Positions 5,512 to 5,560 of a stretch of DNA of 5,560 nucleotides are shown here, piece by piece (the stretch's first letter is position 1; each line of letters starts with the position of its first letter). Location: positions 1 through 5,560 of the forward strand of contig QMLL01000137.1 of assembly GCA_003646715.1 (NCBI GenBank), read 5' to 3'. This DNA comes from Deltaproteobacteria bacterium. GTDB lineage: Bacteria; Desulfobacterota; Syntrophobacteria; B119-G9. Both the position numbers and the translations under genes were made by a program. The notes under the pieces were generated by a model. That model was not told the DNA's origin and did no database searches. It saw nothing but the letters and a program-made list of their open reading frames with translations.

Positions 5512-5560
5512 GGGATGTTGAAAAGCGATTTAGAAAAGTTACCGGGGAGTCAAACAGGCC

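Larger units (their letters stand above)
5012..5560. other. 549-bp region without a convincing gene
   Basis: No reading frame of useful length was found on either strand; all frames are broken by frequent stops. The stretch is AT-rich at 5120-5290. It contains a - strand promoter candidate for the kinase operon, a + strand promoter-like sequence at 5220-5248, an imperfect inverted repeat at 5240-5265, a perfect 10-bp palindrome TGTATATACA at 5272-5281, a small hairpin CAAGT/ACTTG with CCATGG in its loop near 5305-5323, and two adjacent hairpins at 5466-5511. A short frame starting ATG at 5515 runs off the edge. The right half may be a long upstream region of a gene beyond the window or decayed coding sequence; neither can be decided here. 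Confidence 0.5.

Overview
The window looks like a chromosomal segment of a Gram-negative bacterium that uses sigma-54, with Desulfobacterota (classical deltaproteobacteria) as the best guess. The reasons are a classical type II acyl carrier protein, an NtrC-family regulator with a GAFTGA-type loop paired with a multi-domain soluble histidine kinase, a TetR regulator of the kind found near fatty-acid genes, and moderate base composition with sigma-70-like promoters. The taxonomic guess is inference; no rRNA or marker gene is present. No mobile element, CRISPR array, tRNA or rRNA was seen.

Layout. The left part (1-1554) reads on the + strand. A good sigma-70-type promoter has a perfect 18-bp palindrome lying over its -10 element and predicted start site. 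It drives a TetR-family regulator (78-1067) that carries an unusual extension of about 110 residues before its DNA-binding domain. After a 175-bp gap containing an orphan, near-perfect Shine-Dalgarno sequence comes a stand-alone acyl carrier protein gene, acpP (1243-1485). A long hairpin (1507-1554) ends acpP and, because it is flanked by A and T tracts, can also end the gene pair that converges from the right.

The central part (1566-5011) reads on the - strand and is a two-gene signalling operon. A soluble hybrid sensor kinase (receiver, coiled coil, PAS, GAF-like, HisKA, HATPase) is transcribed first. A 77-bp gap separates it from an NtrC-type sigma-54 activator (receiver, AAA+, Fis-type HTH). 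Together they would sense a cytoplasmic signal and activate sigma-54 promoters elsewhere; no convincing -24/-12 promoter was found in the window.

The right part (5012-5560) has no convincing gene. It holds a likely - strand promoter for the kinase operon, a + strand promoter-like sequence (TTGACC, 17 bp, AATAAT) overlapped by an imperfect inverted repeat, two adjacent small hairpins, and a short reading frame that runs off the right edge.

The most interesting items are the N-terminal extension of the TetR protein, the orphan ribosome-binding site before acpP, the acpP gene without fatty-acid synthesis neighbours, and the unexplained + strand promoter with an operator-like repeat at the right. 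None of these by itself proves a new system.
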